Below, piece after piece: positions 4,869-6,585 of a stretch of DNA of 6,585 nucleotides. The translations under genes were made by a program, and so were the position numbers. The notes beneath the pieces are model-generated. The model had not been told where the DNA came from. It made no database searches and saw only the letters and a program-made list of their open reading frames with translations. The first letter of the stretch is position 1; the number at the start of each line of letters is the position of its first letter. Origin of the DNA: Thermoplasmatales archaeon. Lineage in GTDB: Archaea; Thermoplasmatota; JASEFT01; JAUWIS01. The stretch is taken from the NCBI GenBank assembly GCA_030019485.1, contig JASEEW010000102.1, positions 1 to 6,585 on the forward strand. Reading direction: 5' to 3'.

Positions 4869-6014
4869 TTACTTTCCGCTTATCAAATCCCTTGAGATTA
4901 CTATTCTCTCAATCTCACTTGTTCCCTCATAAATTTGTGTGATTTTGGCATCACGATATAAACGTTCCACGATTGAATCTGTTGTGTATCCATACCCGCC
5001 CAGAATCTGCACTGCAGTTTGTGTCACCTCCATCGCAGTTTCGGATGCAAACAGTTTTGCCATTGAAGCCTCCTTGGAAAAACGTTTACCGGAATCTGCG
5101 GCATAGGCACCCCTGTAGAGAACCAGTCTTGCAGCATCTATTTTCACTGCCATGTTGGCAAGCATCCACTGGACAGCCTGAAATTCGGATATGGGTTTAC
5201 CGAACTGCTCGCGTTTAACTGAGTATTTCAGTGCTTCCTCAAAGGCAGCCTGTGCTATGCCAACAGACTGCGCCCCTATGCCTATCCTGCCGTAGTCAAG
5301 CGTGGCAAGCGCAATTTTGAATCCTGCTCCTTCGGTGCCTAACAGGTTTTCCTTGGGCACAGGAGCATTTTCAAACAACACCTCAGATGTCCCTGATGCC
5401 CTTATACCTAATTTATCCTCTTTTGAACCTATGCTTACTCCCTTGTTTTTACGCTCCACAATGAAAGCGCTCATCCCTCTGGAACCTTTTGTTGGGTCTG
5501 TAAGTGCAAATGTCAGAAATATGTCTGCCTGGGGCCCGTTTGTTGTAAAAATCTTGGTGCCGTTGAGAATGTACTCATTGCCTTCAAGTACAGCTGTGGA
5601 TTGAATTGCGCCTGCATCACTGCCCGCGTTTGCCTCTGTCAGGGCAAATGCTCCAAGATATTCACCTTTTGCAAGTTTTGTTAAATATTTTGTCTTGTGC
5701 TCTTCTGTACCGAACCTGTGAATAGCATCACATACAAGCGAGTTGTTCACAGAGAGAATAACCCCTGTGGATGCATCACCCCTTGATATTTCTTCCATTG
5801 CAACAGCGTAACTCACATGGTCCAGTCCCATGCCGCCGTATTCTTCTGGTATGCACATTCCCATTAATCCCAGCTGTGATGCTTTCTTAACTATTTCTTC
5901 CGGGTATTCAGCATTCTGTTCATTTATGGATGCCACTGGTTTAATCTCTTTTTCCACAAATTCCCGCACTTTCTGTTTGAGTTCTTCCTGTTTTTCTGTA
6001 AGAACAAGCTTCAT
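4869..6014 (-). CDS. Acyl-CoA dehydrogenase, short/medium-chain-like
   Basis: The complete 381-residue protein matches the normal length and domain order of FAD-dependent acyl-CoA dehydrogenases: an N-terminal helical domain, a middle beta domain and a C-terminal helical domain. GAFALTEANAGSDAGA (residues about 121-136) is family signature 1. TKIFTTNGPQADIFL and LGIRASGTSEVLFENAPVP follow in the middle domain. REQFGKPISEFQAVQ (269-283) is the usual FAD/dimer-contact segment, and QILGGYGYTTDSIVERLYRD (336-355) is signature 2. The catalytic base is Glu363 in IYEGTSEI, the position used by short-chain and medium-chain enzymes. The enzyme makes a trans-2-enoyl-CoA and passes electrons to electron-transferring flavoprotein, in fatty-acid or branched-chain amino-acid breakdown; the chain length cannot be read here. 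No etfAB or other beta-oxidation gene is in view. ATG 6014 fits a TATA box about 27 bases upstream, and there is no Shine-Dalgarno sequence. Confidence 0.95.
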   Translation of the reverse strand: MKLVLTEKQEELKQKVREFVEKEIKPVASINEQNAEYPEEIVKKASQLGLMGMCIPEEYGGMGLDHVSYAVAMEEISRGDASTGVILSVNNSLVCDAIHRFGTEEHKTKYLTKLAKGEYLGAFALTEANAGSDAGAIQSTAVLEGNEYILNGTKIFTTNGPQADIFLTFALTDPTKGSRGMSAFIVERKNKGVSIGSKEDKLGIRASGTSEVLFENAPVPKENLLGTEGAGFKIALATLDYGRIGIGAQSVGIAQAAFEEALKYSVKREQFGKPISEFQAVQWMLANMAVKIDAARLVLYRGAYAADSGKRFSKEASMAKLFASETAMEVTQTAVQILGGYGYTTDSIVERLYRDAKITQIYEGTSEIERIVISRDLISGK

Positions 6015-6037
6015 AATATTGGATATATTGGTACGTA

Positions 6038-6045
6038 AAAATAAA
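6038..6045 (-). promoter_or_regulatory. TATA-like box of the acyl-CoA dehydrogenase gene
   Basis: The minus strand reads TTTATTTT, centred about 27 bases before ATG 6014, inside the 36-base gap after the upstream glutamate synthase-family gene. This suggests its own promoter, although read-through from the upstream gene is also possible. Confidence 0.5.
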
Positions 6046-6050
6046 GTTTT

Positions 6051-6585
6051 TCATCCGAGTATTTTGTTTACTTCCTCCTCATCAGTATCCATCACATGTT
6101 TTATTTCACTGATTTCAGATGCTTCCCTGGTTAAAGCAGCAATATCGTCCCTGCTGATGTATTCCAGTGCAAACTTCCTGCAGCCAGCCATAATCTGCCT
6201 CAGCCCCTGATTGAGTCTCTCCATGTATGTGTAAAGGCCCATTGCGCCAGTAGGAATTTCCCCTGCTTTTTTCCCAAGTTTTCTTTTAAGCTCTGGCGCG
6301 GTAACAAATATTTCTTCTAGTGTGTTTCCAAATCTTTCAACGTACACAGGAATCATTCCCTCATTGATTTTTTTACCAATTGTCTTGCCAACCATTGCTG
6401 CTGCAAGAGGCGCCCTGGCCATTCCTACAAGTTTAAAGTACGGCGCACCAAGCGCTAATCCTTTCAGTATCTGGTCCTCAAACGCGAAACCGCCTGCTAC
6501 AGCAATATCTGGAACATACTCACCTCTTTTAGCAAGTTTATCAACATATCTGTAAAGCAGAGAATGCAACTCCACCTCTGGCAGT
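6051..6585 (-). CDS. FMN-binding glutamate synthase-family protein, C-terminal part (runs off right edge)
   Basis: The minus strand is open from the right edge to TGA at 6051-6053, giving 177 residues. It reads ELHSLLYRYVDKLAKRG, then VPDIAVAGGFAFEDQILKGL and ALGAPYFKLVGMARAPLA. The AGGF...D..KgLALGA...k..GmaRA arrangement is the last part of the FMN-binding TIM barrel of the glutamate synthase central domain, where the Gly-Gly and Gly-Met-Ala-Arg segments hold the FMN phosphate. The tail (FGNTLEEIFVTAPELKRKLG, GEIPTGAMGLYTYMERLNQG and LRQIMAGCRKFALEYISRDD) is like that of archaeal and bacterial stand-alone FMN-binding glutamate synthase-like proteins. Such proteins lack the glutamine amidotransferase domain and may act with separate subunits in glutamate formation; related methylamine-glutamate N-methyltransferase subunits share the fold, so the substrate is not certain. 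The N-terminal two thirds, including any iron-sulfur cysteines, lie outside the window. It precedes the acyl-CoA dehydrogenase gene by 36 bases. Confidence 0.87.
   Translation of the reverse strand, partial: LPEVELHSLLYRYVDKLAKRGEYVPDIAVAGGFAFEDQILKGLALGAPYFKLVGMARAPLAAAMVGKTIGKKINEGMIPVYVERFGNTLEEIFVTAPELKRKLGKKAGEIPTGAMGLYTYMERLNQGLRQIMAGCRKFALEYISRDDIAALTREASEISEIKHVMDTDEEEVNKILG

Noticed and set aside
4973..5604. Open frames on the plus strand opposite the acyl-CoA dehydrogenase gene
   Set aside because: They are antisense to a full-length, strongly conserved enzyme and show no family motif; the same holds for those opposite the glutamate synthase-like and DUF835 genes.

Overview
The window looks like chromosomal DNA of an archaeon, probably euryarchaeal, of moderate to low GC content. 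The evidence is the protein families (a TrpB2-type tryptophan synthase beta subunit, an archaeal AsnRS-related asparagine synthetase, a small KaiC-like RecA ATPase, a DUF835 protein, Lrp/AsnC-type regulators) and the promoters. Most genes have a TATA-like box centred about 25-28 bases before the start codon and no Shine-Dalgarno sequence, which points to leaderless mRNAs. Fatty-acid oxidation (acyl-CoA dehydrogenase) suggests some heterotrophic ability. I cannot name the lineage more closely from this sequence.

Left part (1-1264): the 5' end of an Lrp/AsnC-type regulator runs off the left edge on the minus strand. It is divergent from an archaeal asparagine synthetase-like gene. The roughly 100-base gap between them holds two opposed TATA boxes and a TTGGA-N5-TCCAA palindrome that is a candidate operator. 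The synthetase gene is split by a one-base shift at a run of six A residues (583-588); both halves are well conserved, so it is either a sequencing error, a recent mutation or a recoding site.

Middle (1265-4453): a stand-alone trpB2 gene and a KaiC-like ATPase gene follow on the plus strand, each with its own TATA box. The ATPase gene converges on a minus-strand gene for a membrane-anchored coiled-coil protein with a C-terminal DUF835 domain. The stops are separated by a 67-base imperfect inverted repeat built from copies of AGGAGTTAGG. ATPase and DUF835 protein may belong to one signalling system (inference).

Right part (4454-6585): about 415 bases lack an intact gene. They contain a C-terminally truncated, stand-alone Lrp/AsnC ligand-binding (RAM) domain on the minus strand, and an opposed short plus-strand ORF that begins like a signal peptide. 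Both lose recognisable sequence at about the same point, so a deletion junction is possible. Next come a complete acyl-CoA dehydrogenase gene and, running off the right edge, the C-terminal part of an FMN-binding glutamate synthase-family protein, both on the minus strand. Amino-acid nitrogen metabolism (asparagine, tryptophan or serine, glutamate) with Lrp-type regulators is the loose common theme. No tRNA, rRNA, CRISPR array or transposase was seen.
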